Made by a program: the position numbers and the translations under genes. A stretch of DNA of 64,000 nucleotides from Rhyzopertha dominica (taxonomy: Eukaryota; Arthropoda; Insecta; Coleoptera; Bostrichidae), in contig QCXZ01000001.1 of the NCBI GenBank assembly GCA_025024175.1, positions 23,554,942 to 23,618,941 of the forward strand. The letters are read 5' to 3'. Of this stretch, positions 44,965 to 57,600 are shown piece by piece. A model generated the notes under the pieces. It was given only the letters and a program-made list of their open reading frames with translations. It was not told where the DNA came from and made no database searches. Every line of letters begins with the position of its first letter. The first letter of the stretch is position 1.

Positions 44965-46455
44965 AAGAAACAATTTAAAATGATGGAAATAGTAAAAACA
45001 AAGCAGCACACCATTCTGGCACAGATAATTCCAGGTGACGGGAATTGTCTCTTCAGTGACCTCACACTCAAATATATGGGGAGAACATCACACAACAACT
45101 GTAAGTTATATCAGACAAAACATCCAAAGATTCCAATCAGCTTAGAAGAAATTGTAAAGGAACTACAGTCAAAATATCAAAAAGCAGGACAATGAGAAGG
45201 AATCTTGTTACTCCTAAATTATTGTTGTCGTCCTTACAGTGAAGTAATTCCGTGTATCTAGCGAAGTGTAGACAAGAAGTTACCAAATTGTGGTACAGAA
45301 ACAGTCTACGCAGCACATTGGCTCATGAAACAGATATATGGGGGAACATTGTCCAGCAATAACACATAAACCAGGCAAGAAAAATCACACCAGACAAAAC
45401 ATGTGGAAGTTAGGCAGTAGCTTGGAAGAAACTGTACAAGGTCTACGATCAAAATACAACTCAGAATAATCCCAGCGCTCATACACGACTTGAAACAAAA
45501 AGACTTCAGTTGGAGAGAACAAATCTTAGAGGCAACGCAAGAAAGAAGGAGTGAAAGGAACCACTGCGATAGTGCGATAGTTTTGTCTACAGACCAGGAA
45601 GCCATGGAAATAAGCCCACGACCGTAAATAATCTCTAATGTATAATATATAAAAAATGCGCACATACAAGAATAATATCCTAGATCATCACTCCATCTAG
45701 AGCTCCAGCAAGCGATCGGACAAACAGATGAAATCACACAAGGAAGCGTCAACATCATCATGAAAGAGAAAACTAAACAAGATACAGAAATCGAACAACT
45801 ACATAAAATTGTAAGAGTTTAATTCACATTGTGTCCTAGTGTCATGTCCTTATGTTCCTTATATATAGTGATGTTCCATGTATACAAGAAATTACTCAAT
45901 AGTGGTACATAAAATCCTGGAAGACGGAAAGTACCCTCGAAGCTCAGAAGTAGCTTGGAAAAAATTGTTCAAAAACTACGAACAACGTAATCCTCAATGG
46001 AAAATGCCGACAGAATCTCAGCACTTTTAACGACCTCCAACAAGAAGAACAANGCTGCCGAGCCAAATCGACATCAAATACATCAAATANTCGGGACACG
46101 TCTAACGGAAAAAGGCAAACCACAAGGAAGACTTGGGAGCTAAGCGGAGACCAACGAAAAAGAGGAAGACCTTGCTTTACGCGAAAAACAACTATAGAGA
46201 GAGACAAGATATTAATCAAGCGACTCTGAAATGGACCAATAATGTCAACAGCACCAAGAAAACATTCAAAGAAAATTAATGTTGCCTATATAACCTTCCT
46301 ATTCAATCTTTATATTCCCTTAACATGCGCTAAGCATTCGCACTACTAGCAATCGGCATGTACCCCTCCAACTCAGCGTAGACGGCCGGCCCGGCGGTAT
46401 ATCCGGGAGTGGCAGAAATGCTGACCGTACGCTGGTTTAATCAATCAATCAAATC
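44965..46455 (+). pseudogene. Decayed retroelement with an OTU-protease-like motif
   Basis: The first frame (44,980-45,192) reads IIPGDGNCLFSDLTLKYMGR, matching the OTU cysteine-protease nucleophile motif GDGNCLFxAL, then SLEEIVKELQSKYQ. Diverged repeats of the following part recur near 45,420-45,470 (AWKKLYKVYDQN) and 45,945-46,000 (AWKKLFKNYEQRN). Later text near 46,060-46,270 (KKRGRPRL-like, WxxTIERDK) resembles the tail of retrotransposon polyproteins. The block ends with a GC-rich segment and an AATCAATCAATC tail at 46,438-46,453, as non-LTR elements often do. Stops and shifts throughout. The element family is uncertain. OTU domains would cleave ubiquitin-like conjugates or the polyprotein. 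Confidence 0.5.
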
Positions 46456-47749
46456 TTCAAAAATATAGTGTTTCGAACAAAGGAGCTGCGGTGTAAATAG
46501 CTAAAACAAATTCCAAATGTAAGTGTTTAAACATGTATAAGTAATTTATTATGTGTTATAATCAACGGATTTTCAAGGTAACACTGTAATTGATTACTGG
46601 AGTGGTTCATTTGTCGAAATATTATATAACTAATCGAGGCTACATAAATATACCTGGGACTTGCTTGATATTTTCCATACATAAAGGTTCATTACGGCCA
46701 CAACACAACATTGTCGTTTTAATGCGCAATCATTGTGGTCCGCACACAATGCAATGCCTCCAGAATCGTATAACCTTGAACAATGACTTGTCTTCACGAT
46801 ACTATACTCGTATTCCCCACATTCATGCAGTTACAATTGAAATGAAAGTAACCGTGATGCTGGTGTGAATACGATCCTGGCATGTAATAAGTAAACGCGT
46901 GTGCCTTTTGTTATTACATGAGCGGTCTTCTGTTGCTCAAGGATGGCGCCGAAGAGCAAGGCAGCTGTCAAGGCAACCTGGATTGATTCTTCCTTTTGTG
47001 ATATAAACTGTCTGAAGCCTGACGATTGTTTACGTTAGCTAATTAAATAGAAAAAGAAATTCAAGCCATTTTAAATAAGTATCTGTCTGCATTTCACATT
47101 CGGTAAAATACCCGCATGTGCTATAAATATATGTAACAATTCTAGTTTTTTAGTTTTGTAGAACACATACTTCCAATGGAAGAACTTGCGCTTTTGTACA
47201 CAACTTTATTAATATGAAAGATCTGTCACAAGAACGTATAAGGTGAACTGTCCGCGGTTGACTTCAGTAAACTCGACAAGTTAACTTTAGAGATCTATGG
47301 GCCTCTCATTGCTTGTAATTTATTTCAATTTTGCTCGATCCTGGAATCTGCTCACCAGAAATCGTCACAATTAATTCTAAAGTTAGAAAAATCATTGCGC
47401 AGGCGATTTTAATATCAACATAGCCGGGAAAAATTTTCTACATAGAAGCTACTTAAAATATTTGCAATGTTCGGATTTTCACCTATAATCTCTAATAGTA
47501 ACCGTATCGTTGAAAGTATTTATCAGTTTTGACTCATATCCGGCATACATATTAAGCAACTGCATTTTCAACTATTATGGGCAAGTTTTATTTTTGAGTG
47601 AGAACTTAGCGTGTATTGCAGCAGCTGGAAGACGACACCCAGCTTCTCCAATACAGTAGAAGTGGCCTAGAAGCTGCACTGGTTTTGATGATATATTGAG
47701 TGTTCTTCTTTCTTCGTTCGTTTGATCGTAACTGGTATTTGACAGTCAA
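46456..47749. other. No recognised gene
   Basis: AT-rich sequence. An open frame at 46,590-46,865 has no domain. Confidence 0.4.
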
Positions 47750-47835
47750 ACGTAAATATTGGAGTTAGCAGAGGTATGCCGCAAGGCTCAGTTTTTTATT
47801 TACGTTACGAAGATGGATCGAATCTAAAACCTATA
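47750..47835 (+). pseudogene. Possible small RT fragment
   Basis: One frame reads GVSRGMPQGSVFYLRYEDGS, reminiscent of the GVPQGSVLGPLLFLLYxND motif of non-LTR reverse transcriptases. The match is short and flanking sequence does not clearly extend it. Confidence 0.3.
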
Positions 47836-49959
47836 TTGTTTGATAAAAACTCTAATTTCGCGTCTAAACATCCCAAAACGAGCATCATATGTGAACATCA
47901 CGACCACGAAAGCTAAACTGTGGTTTAGTGCTGTTTATGAATAAAAAACCTGAACGTCGCATTCAAAAGTGCTAGTCTTGCTATTGATACAGATGCTGTC
48001 TTGTTTTTCTTACTATAATAACTTACGTTAAATTTTTGGGAACTTGTTTTGCTAGACACTATTTACACTGTTGGTTGGTAATAATTCTAGGATCACTTAT
48101 TTCGCCCTTTTGCACTCATGTATGTCTAAGAGTATAACAATCATGGGAGGTTCAGTTGCCATCTGAAGCGTTTATTTTTAATCCAGATGAAAGCTATATA
48201 TGCTATTGTTGGGGCCTCCTCAAGTATACTTGTGGTAGGTCGCCCTTTATTGAATTAAACAAATATGTATGATGAAGTTCAGTCATAGCTTCCTTAATTC
48301 GGTTAAAAAGTCATGAAGGATGCAAAATCATCAACTGTCGCCATAAGCTACGTCGAAGATTTCCTCGAAAACAAATTACAGCATGCAAAAAAGTTCTTCA
48401 ATGATAATGACATAACATCATCTTGCAACATTTCAGAATCATGTGCTGAACCATTACCTTCTGTTTCATGGACTTCGATAGCTAATTCTACTCCAAATAG
48501 AAATATAACTGAAACCTGAATCAAAAAGACGTACTGTTCCAATTTTAGTAAATGATTGTACAAACCCACATTTAATTTCAATATCAATAAATAAAGTTAA
48601 AATTTAATATTTCTTTTAATTCAGCTTGAATGTACTTAGCAAAAAAATTTAATCGAATTCTAGAAAACTCATTCTAAATCAATGCGATGCCAAAAATGTA
48701 TTCAGTGGTTTACATACTTACAGTTCTAGAACGGTAAGGAAATTACTTAGCGTACTGTTAGCCTTAGCAACGAGTAAACACATCCTACTGTCGTAGAAAC
48801 AAACATAATAAGCTTGATCGTGCAAAGAAAAAGATAAAAAAACTGACAACTTCTATGCTATATTATGTAAACATGACAGCCATGGAGAAATAACCAAGTC
48901 CTAAATCTGAAAGTACCTCACGTCATAACTGCAGGTTTCACTAAGCAAATGAGAAACATCAACTTATGTTGAAAACTGTACGATTCATGCAGCTTTCAAA
49001 GCATCAAATGTATGAAAGTAAAAGGGTCGACTATTATATAACTTCATGATCTAGTGTTAAGATATGACCCACATACGCCCGTTTTACGCAAGAATTCTTA
49101 AGAACTGTTTTCGAATGGGGTTGGTGATTCAATCTAGTCACGATTTGGCAGATACCACAAGCCATTGACAAGAGAGTTCCTTGCTGTAAAGCTTACTGAA
49201 CTAATGTAGCCAGCCAAGGTTGTCAATTGGCCCGGTTTACTTACGGCAGAACAATGCGCGGATTAAGAAAAATATTACACCGCCAAAAATTTAATTAAGC
49301 ATGCGTGATTGAGCAAAAAAGGCATCGAGAAAACAATAATCATTCAAGGGTGGAGGTTTTCAATCGCTATGCGGGTTAAGAGTTCCTTCGTAGTATAAAA
49401 TAAATTTTTTATCGCTTGTATCTTATGTGTTAGATAATACGTCTAGGGTGCGTATTTTTTTATTTTACAACTAAATCAAACTAAACAATGCTAACGGAAA
49501 TGTTAGCTTTAAGAAAAGTATTTATAAATAGTATATTGACCTTACTCTGGAGTATTATAATACATATAGTTACAATAAAGTCTTTTGAACTATATATAGT
49601 TCGTTCTAAATAAGAAACAGCCTGTTACAAATGTATTGCTTATGGGTGCCTGGCCTCTGGAGCAGACTGTCATACATAAATTCGGTTTCGAGGCTAAATG
49701 TTGCCTCGTTATCGGATCAAAGGTTACAAAGAAAAGCATACGAAATGAATTGAAATGAAAATTACAATTAATGCCACTTGCAATAAACTTTGTAATTTTT
49801 GACACATTCAATTTCGTATTGTTAGCATTGCCACCTGCACGCCAAACTTTAAAAACAAAGTACTATTAATTAGTGATGTAGGTCGAAAATTTACTTGTAA
49901 ATTTATGGTTATTTCTTCAGGACATTTGTTGAATCTGATAATCCCTAAAAATTTTATAG
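47836..49959. other. No recognised gene
   Basis: The short frame at 48,313-48,516 (68 codons, Ser- and Asn-rich) shows no domain. The rest is AT-rich filler. Confidence 0.4.
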
Positions 49960-50480
49960 AATCTAATAATAGCTATATTTGCTTAATATGTAAAATATCA
50001 ACATTCCTATTAATTTTGGGAATTGTGCCATGCATCTAAAAGATGGGCCAATCACCAAGATTTTAAATGTTTTTCCATTTTTCTTTTAAAATTTCCTAAA
50101 GTTCTACCTGCGTATACATAGACACATCGTAATTTGTACATCCCATATTTGTCCATCACAGGAACTGTACCTTTATTATTAAAAGGCGCTTTTACATATC
50201 GCAGTCGTTTTTGGAGAAATAATTACATTTTTTTCAATTATAGACCAAAGAGGCTTTTCTGCACTGCCTCAGATTTTGTCAAGCTAGCTTGCTGNAATCC
50301 CTCATTTTGTGGTGTTATTGATACTTGCCACTTTAAATCCAACTTGTCAGACTGTCTGATTTTCTATTATTTCTACCCCACGTGTTCCCAATTACAATTG
50401 GACTCCAAGAATTTCATTGCTATATTTACGATTTTGCCCGTAACAAGAAAAAGGGGTGATTTTTTTTGTTAACATTTAAA
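49960..50480 (-). pseudogene. Penelope-like element remains, GIY-YIG endonuclease end
   Basis: A minus-strand frame near 50,210-50,050 reads QKRLRYVKAPFNNKGTVPVM, then DKYGMYKLRC and AGRTLGNFKRKMEKH. This matches the end of Penelope-type ORFs, where a GIY-YIG nuclease follows the RT (KSGVYKLxC ... YIGxTxRxFxxRxxEH). GIY appears as GMY, YIG as YAG, and a short spacer after the Cys is lost, so the nuclease is inactive. Lower coordinates give VDILHIKQI, like the family's tail. Upstream RT blocks are not readable. Confidence 0.5.
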
Positions 50481-51949
50481 TTTCAAGTACAACCCCTTGG
50501 TTGGCGCATGGAATGATGTTACTCAGTTTTCAAGCAAAAAGAAGCACGTTCTCGTCTTTTCCTTTTCTGTCATTCCTAAAACGTCCACTAGAGCTACCGT
50601 CATCTTCTTCAAACTAAAACAAATTAAATTTCCTATAGATTTAATTCTGAGAACTTTTTACGTGGGATATCTTCGGCAAATCAAAACAAGTGCGAAAAAA
50701 TCGCTTTTTTTCGACCACTACTAAGTTAGCACAGGGTGCTGAATTTACACTACTTTGGTATGGGAAAACACCTACCAAACTGAATAAGGAAAGCCTATAT
50801 AAGCAAGTTTCATAGTGGTAAGCCAGAGACCAAATTTATGAATGTTTGTTCAATTCTTTTTAACCAAGAATATTATTAAAAAAATTTAAAAATGGTAACA
50901 CCACTACGCCACAAAAATACATGTTTAATTATATATATGTTAAAAACTTAGAAACAGAGATCGTTAATTGAAGAAGACCGCGGTCCATTCTAAAAAAATT
51001 CACCATAACTAGCAAATTATTTGGAATCGGTGAAGTACAATAGTTCTAAAAGAAAGCAGTACAAGGAATTGATGGAAATTTCAATGTTAACTAATCTGGT
51101 GGTCCACTAAACCAGCTCTCTAAGATCAATACAATTAAGTACCTGTAGTTGCAATTTCCCAGCTAAAAAAGCACAAACTGCAAACAAAACTCGATGAGAG
51201 GTTCCCAATTCCACCGAAACTCAGGACAAGATCAAATCCGTTCGCGATGGCGCTGCGATCTTAATTTAAAATCTAAATAGGACAACGATATTTTTTATTA
51301 AAAATAAGATTGGTCGCTTTATGGAATAAAACATTTGGTTAGAATATTTGAACTAGAAATGTCACGATGAAAAATGGTTTTCATGGATACACTATTTTGT
51401 TGTCATGCGCAAACGAAAACCTTACTTATGTACTTCTAATGATATAAAAAATCCATTCAAATGCCATTCATGTACAGTTATTTGAAACAGATAGCTAGCA
51501 TCTTAACAAATATGATTGATGTTCCTTTCACTAGCAATTATTCATAATTAACAGATAAAAGAGTTGTGCAAATTTTATCGAGTAAATTAAACCATTCTTC
51601 CTTCCTTTCAGATTTAAACATTATGAGCATTCACCGATAACTTTAATAAGGAGAAATCAGCTGCAAAGGTGATAAAAACTTACATCTAGATTATTAAAAT
51701 CCCAAAGATAAAAGTCACTCAAGACAAACAAAGATTATTAATGATGCAATATTTTGTTAAACTATGGGATAACAATCAAAAACAATAGCAGTTTACTTCA
51801 GAGAATGGCGTTAATCGGAAGAGGATCTCAATTTGTGATGCGCATAATAGACCAGGCAGTAAATTATCATCTCGTTATTAAACGGCTCCATTAAATACCC
51901 AAAATTAATATTCCGCTTCCATCCTTTGCTCGTACCTTCCATAATTCGT
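50481..51949. other. No recognised gene
   Basis: AT-rich sequence with short frames. It may include unreadable remains of the Penelope-like RT at its left end. Confidence 0.35.
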
Positions 51950-52640
51950 TAACCTTGCCCAAGTGGAGTGTGTAATATGGCGGAGAGCTTGAATCAAATT
52001 AAGTGAAAATGGAATACCTTCGAATCAAAATTAGAAACTGGCAAACAGATTAATTATGACTGACAAGTTTCACAGAGCAGTGAGTGAAGCATAATGCCCA
52101 ATCAAAGACGACTTTGTGTTTTTCTTTCACTTCGGGATTCTCACGTGAATAAGTTATGGTCCAAAATAATTAAATCCATTAACCAGCGCACATTCATCGT
52201 GCATCACGGTTCGGTCCGCCAATTCAAACAAATTCATTCCCACAACCTTGGGAGCGGCGTAATTGGGATAAAAGATTTCACCCGCTGGATGCGTTACGTT
52301 CGAAATATACAAAGAACCAGACGCAGCCACATTCCGCCCAACCACCCAATAATTTATCACTTTGCGGAATGTCATAAGGGAGGAATAATAGTTTTCGGTG
52401 GTTGGAGCCGCAAAACAAACAGCTCGGTTTGGGTAACATGTGGAACTCATTATAAATGGGTTCTAATTACTCCGTATGAATACGATTGCCCCTAAGCTTT
52501 TAATGAATAATGCAGAAGGGTTTGCGGTGCTGATCACCGAACCGACAGTCTCCAGGGGATATACCAAGGTGACTGGGAAACGATTTGGTGGACAAAAGGC
52601 ACGAATGGATTCAGACCATAGGGGAAATCATTAACGGAAT
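51950..52640. other. Less AT-rich block, open on both strands, possibly conserved non-coding
   Basis: Compositionally distinct from its surroundings. A 133-codon plus frame (52,094-52,495) and a 98-codon minus frame (52,154-52,450) overlap, and neither has a known domain. Scattered TAAT core sites suggest an enhancer, but this cannot be shown from one sequence. Confidence 0.25.
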
Positions 52641-52989
52641 AAAATTCGTAATCTGAATATTAATGACATAATGAATGCGAGAGAATGAAAAAAGAAATGA
52701 CACTTTCTCTGTATAAATCATATACGAGCAGTAGTCCCCAAAGTAACTGATATGTTCTTGGCAAATTATGCTCAACACATAGTTGTGGGCTCATACCAAA
52801 GCTAAATGAAATTTATTTACATTTTGCTGAAGGACGATAAGTCATACTCGCCAACAAAAAAGGTGAGGTCCATTCCCTAAATAATAACGGATCAAAGCAA
52901 AATTTTCGGTACCTCCTTTCAACCTCACATTCTGAGCACCCTTATCAACCTATATCTGTTAAAGCAGGGCTATTGAACTTCATTATATA

Positions 52990-53219
52990 AGTTTCATTAA
53001 CAACGCAAGTTACAAGAACCAGAACATGAGAATCCACTGATAACAGAGTCCCACTGTGATGTGAGACTGCCGTGAAAACAATGTGATAAAACAGTGAAAC
53101 CTTAACTTTATAAATATTCACGATTTAAAAAAAGTGTCTATTTGTACTTAAACAATAAAGTTTTGTACGAATATTTTGTAATCTTTTTAAAAAGCGAATT
53201 TCCGACGGCGAAACCAAAG
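52990..53219 (+). mobile_element. Probable 5' LTR region (R-U5 side) of a gypsy-type element
   Basis: The segment before the primer-binding site has a TATA-like TTTATAAATA near 53,107 and an AATAAA at 53,153-53,158, as expected for an LTR promoter and poly(A) signal. The left boundary (possibly AGTTACAAG near 53,008) is uncertain, and I find no matching 3' LTR. Confidence 0.4.
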
Positions 53220-53237
53220 TGGCGCAGTCAGTAGGAA
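53220..53237 (+). other. Retroviral-type primer-binding site
   Basis: TGGCGCAGTCAGTAGGAA closely matches the TGGCGCAGTCGGTAGGA primer-binding site of gypsy-type elements, where a host tRNA primes minus-strand DNA synthesis. One base differs in the shared core. Confidence 0.6.
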
Positions 53238-53459
53238 GGTACATCGGTTCGTGGCCTCTTCGTTGTACCGGAAAATTTGGGATCCTGAATTTCGATTCAG
53301 AAAGAAAGAAAAGGACCTGCAATTAGTACGGCCAAGCGGAGAACAAACATCGTCAAAACCGCCCAGATTAGGGAGACCTGGAGGGAAGAGCAGATTCATC
53401 AAGACTTGCAGATACTAGGACAACAAAAAAGAAGCGCAAGAACGAAATAGCAAGAAGAG

Positions 53460-54690
53460 AATTCAAACAATCCTAAAACTAACATTATCCCCTACACCAA
53501 CAGTGTAGATGAACAAGCATTAAAATTTTATAACCTAAAATCTAATCCAACCTATAAAATTGAGCTAGGCACAAATAAAAACCAAAACATTGGCCTTATC
53601 CAAATTTCTGACATAGCTAATCTGAGTGATGAGTTGTTGGCACTTCAAGGCTCGTATTATGACATCAAACCTATTTGAAAACTCATTTCAGTGAACTTAT
53701 TAACATCTTACTTAAAACTTTGGAAAACAAAATTTTCAATCAAATTGATGAGGTAAATTCCACACAAAGTAAAAGGACAAAAAGAGGTCCTATTAATGGC
53801 TTAAGTTATGTTTTAAAATTTATCACAGGAAATCTTGATCAGAACGGTGCCGATAGGTACGATATTTTCAGGTAACCAAATCATAATTAAACTTTTGATG
53901 AAAGTTCAAATAACCCCAATACAAACATCAGTTGAAAAATTTATGCAAAAGACAGCATTTTTGACTCAAATTAAATATTATTAGAATCTAGAATCATGCA
54001 ACTACAATACGTCGTTAAAGCAACCAAATTAGATTATATCGAAATACAGATTTGTTTTCAATTAGAAATGATTATATCACAGCTTACTACAGCGTTCCAC
54101 ATAATTTACGATATGTTGGAAAAAATAGTGATAGCTATTACCTGTTCAAAATTAAATACTCAATGATTGAACCCCGAGATTATTTAATGAAAATAAATCA
54201 ATTTTCTAAACAGATAAAGTTAAATAAATTACCGGATAAAACAAATTTAAATAACATCTCATTATTACACAAGAATTAAATACAGTGAATTCAATCATAT
54301 TATATTTATCTTAAAAATTCCCATGGTATCTTTGGGAATTAATTATTATGATTTATATTCATTGTTAACTCCTTCAGTTGGCCACACATTTAAACTATAA
54401 TTCCTGCCCCAAAATATCTAATTTCCAATGAGCACACTTATGTCTTCGTGGACGAAAGATGTAAGTAATTTCGGAGGAATTTATTTGCCCTGACGTGAAT
54501 TCAGCCAAAATTGCAAGCCTTCCAAATTAAAATGCTGCAGTATTTTAAGAAAACTAACCAGCTCCCTCTAATTCTAGTCAAGTCAGACAGCATCAAGACC
54601 CAAAAATTTGCGGGAAACTAGTGGATCGTTGTGATACCTCAAATACCAGTTTGATTAAAAAATTTGGACAAAACGAAGCACAAGTAAACA
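53460..54690 (+). pseudogene. Errantivirus (gypsy-type endogenous retrovirus) env remains
   Basis: The N-terminal part reads through 53,490-53,670. After a frame change, an open stretch at 53,675-53,872 carries a furin-type site RTKR (about 53,774-53,785). It is followed by GPINGLSYVLKFITGNLDQN, the conserved start of the fusion subunit in insect retroviral Env and its baculovirus F-protein relatives. A second open stretch at 54,052-54,276 and weaker pieces to about 54,690 continue it. In-frame stops and at least two shifts inactivate it. Env lies only about 240 bases after the primer-binding site, with no gag or pol between them. A 54,695-55,033 frame may be the membrane end but is not convincing. 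Confidence 0.65.
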
Positions 54691-57600
54691 ACGAGTGCGA
54701 AGCGAAATAAGAGGACCCAACTTTGAGCCGAAATTTAAGAAAAAAGCTCAAATGTATCAATTAACTAAAATGAACTATTTTCCTGTAAGCCTTAATCAAA
54801 AAAAGCTCGAAAATTTTGTATGCTTTGATCTTATTTGTAATTGCACATGCATTTTTATTTATTATAGACGAAATAAGTTAGTATTACCGAAACACCTAGG
54901 TTTTATACATACAGGAGTTCTACTTTTACCGCTAAATAGTGTTAACCATCGTACCTATTGGATACCACGGAATGTACCCCGAAACGAAAGACGAGGCGTG
55001 TCTACGTCACTAAAAAGTAAATATTCTAGTCATTAGTGCAACTTGTCATTTGTTACTGTTTATCTTGATAATACCCAGGCTACCGGTTTTAACGAAGTAG
55101 AACATTTTAAATTTAAAAATAGAAATTAAAAATTAATCAGGTAAAGCTTATTTTTTTCAAGAAAACATTACTTATTGAAAGTAAACTATATGTACATTCA
55201 AAAGCATTACACACCCTAAAAGAAATATTAAAATCGTAATCTCCTTTCAATAAAAGCCTTTTCCAACCTTATCGATTACCAAGGAAAGTTTTTGGTTGAC
55301 TTGTGTGTTGTTTAGAACCGCTGTATCCACTATTACGTACTCTTAACAATTACAAGTTGGAGAAAAAAATGACCTTTGAAGGGGTTAAAATGGAATTAGT
55401 TTCTTCGAAGATACCAATACCTTATGCTCCGAAAATACCTACAGTTTTGTGATGAGATGCCAGAGCTTACAGGTCAGTAGCATGAACCCATTAGCTTTAT
55501 GCGTCAAGATTATTATCAACCGCAAATAAGGAGCTTTCGAGCATTGCTTTTAGAGTTAAAACGTTTTAGTAAGTATTTATTTATTTTCAAAATATTCCAA
55601 TTCTGCTTGTCTACAACTAATGATCCTAACTGTAGAATCCAAGAAAGTAATTTCAGTCAGCTCTTAGAAGACCCATAATCCTTTTATTATGTCAGTATGA
55701 AATTAAATACACCAATTTAGGAAATAATTGTAAAGGCGTTACGTTGTCTCTTTCAGTTAATATTTAAGATAACATTGTAAAAGACTTAAGAAAAATTTGC
55801 CTAGAATATATAATTATTGCCTTCAATATTTCTCGATTGACTTTTGTTTCTGAGCTGGAAGAAGATTAAAATTGTAGTATCACAGGCGAGAAGCCTTTGG
55901 GAAGTCTTTGCTTTAATCGTTTNAAGTATTCGGATAGTCAAGCAAACAACTTCCAAGAAACAATCTATTTTGTTAGCAACACACGTTTGGCTTCACTTCT
56001 GGTAGTAGCCATCTCATTTCTACCAGTCACTTTTCCATAAGAATTTTTTAAGGTGTCGTAAAGACGGATAAAAATGCATAGGTAGTCCGAATTATGTCAA
56101 AATACCTACATTCTTACGGTCTCTGAGAGATTTCATGTCCTGAAACAGCGGGGTTGTTTAAGAATGAAGTAAAACCAATATTAGTTCTAAGCATTTTGGT
56201 TTCATCGTCCCATGCCAGTATCTTGAGAACAATCATAATTTAAGATGTTATAGGAAATTTTAGAGGCAGTTTCCATGACGTGGTAACATCATTATCTCAG
56301 TACAAGCAAATTAAATTTACTGTTTAGATTAGTTTTTGTTTGTTAAGAAGCCGCGGAATAAAAACGACTCTACTTATCGTGGAAGATACATTTATCGTTC
56401 AATTACATGAAGTTAGAATGGAATGGCAGAAAAAGTTAATTAGATGAACTTTTTAAAAGCAAGTTCTGCAGAGCAAAGGATGTGAACAAAGAATCCAGTT
56501 ACCTATATGTTTTTACAATACCACTACCCGTTAAACTGGTACAAGGCTAAAAGTAATTTGGAACGAAATTTGCAGTTTGATAAGTATCACATCCTAACAA
56601 AGCAATAAGTATACAAAGGTGTCATTTCAAAGCATTAACGATTCTAGAGATGCTAGAAATGAGAGAAATTATGTAATGTGCGTTCCTTTTATACAAAAGA
56701 AATTAATTAATCTATAAAGATATCGACAACAAAGTTTACATTATACTGAAGTTTAGCTTAATCTTAGTGCATTAAAAAAGTAACATCAGCCAGTCTCTCT
56801 TATATAAGGAAATTATAATAATACGAGTTGGTCCGTCCAATAGTAGATCCACATTATTTAAAGTCTGTTTTACGTTACTACAAAATTAATAGTCAGGACG
56901 CTTTTGTTATTAATAGCCATACCACGAATATTTACTGATGTTGCTGAATGTAGTTTAGCAGTGTATGTTACCTCATTCCATTGCAAGAGTGTTATTTATT
57001 TACACGCTTGAAGTACATTCTCTTGTTGTAGTGCATAATTTATTAACCTCGTAAGCTGGATTAAAACTTCCATAAGCGCGGTTATTTTTAAACTACTTTC
57101 ACTGAATGACTATATAAAGAAACAGACCATTCCTCAGAATGGACTTATTTGTGTAGAAATTCGAGAAGCCATTCAGATAGACAACTAATTTGTTAGATAC
57201 GTCTCAGAGCAATAGAGGAATTTAGGTACTCGCAACCCGCGTGGCAAATGTTGGCAAACGAACTGTTGAGATCAGAACGTTTAGGTGATTTATTCTCAAC
57301 TCAAACCGTATCTGTAGGTGTTTAATATTGCAAATCTTCACAAAAACAGGAGAAAGCTCTCCTCTATTATTGACCTATCCATTCGACGCAAGGAATCAGT
57401 GTCAATGCCGCTATCATCAATGCATTTAAAATTTTCCATGGTTTTTACAACGGAAAACTTATTTTGTATTTATATTGCGGAGAGCGAAATATTCAGCTTT
57501 CAAAGAAAGTAAATAGATGCATGCATGCCCCCGCATAAACGTCAAGTGCATTCCATGATACGTGATTGTGTTTAATAGCCATATAAACGTGATATTATTT

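Noticed and set aside
45306..45761. 151-codon minus-strand open frame
   Set aside because: It is the reverse of the plus-strand retroelement relic. Its Cys/Ser/Leu-rich text is what that reversal produces.
50134..50472. 112-codon plus-strand frame
   Set aside because: Opposite strand of the Penelope-like GIY-YIG relic.
52094..52495. 133-codon plus-strand frame
   Set aside because: No domain, and an equally open minus-strand frame overlaps it. Treated as a possible non-coding element.
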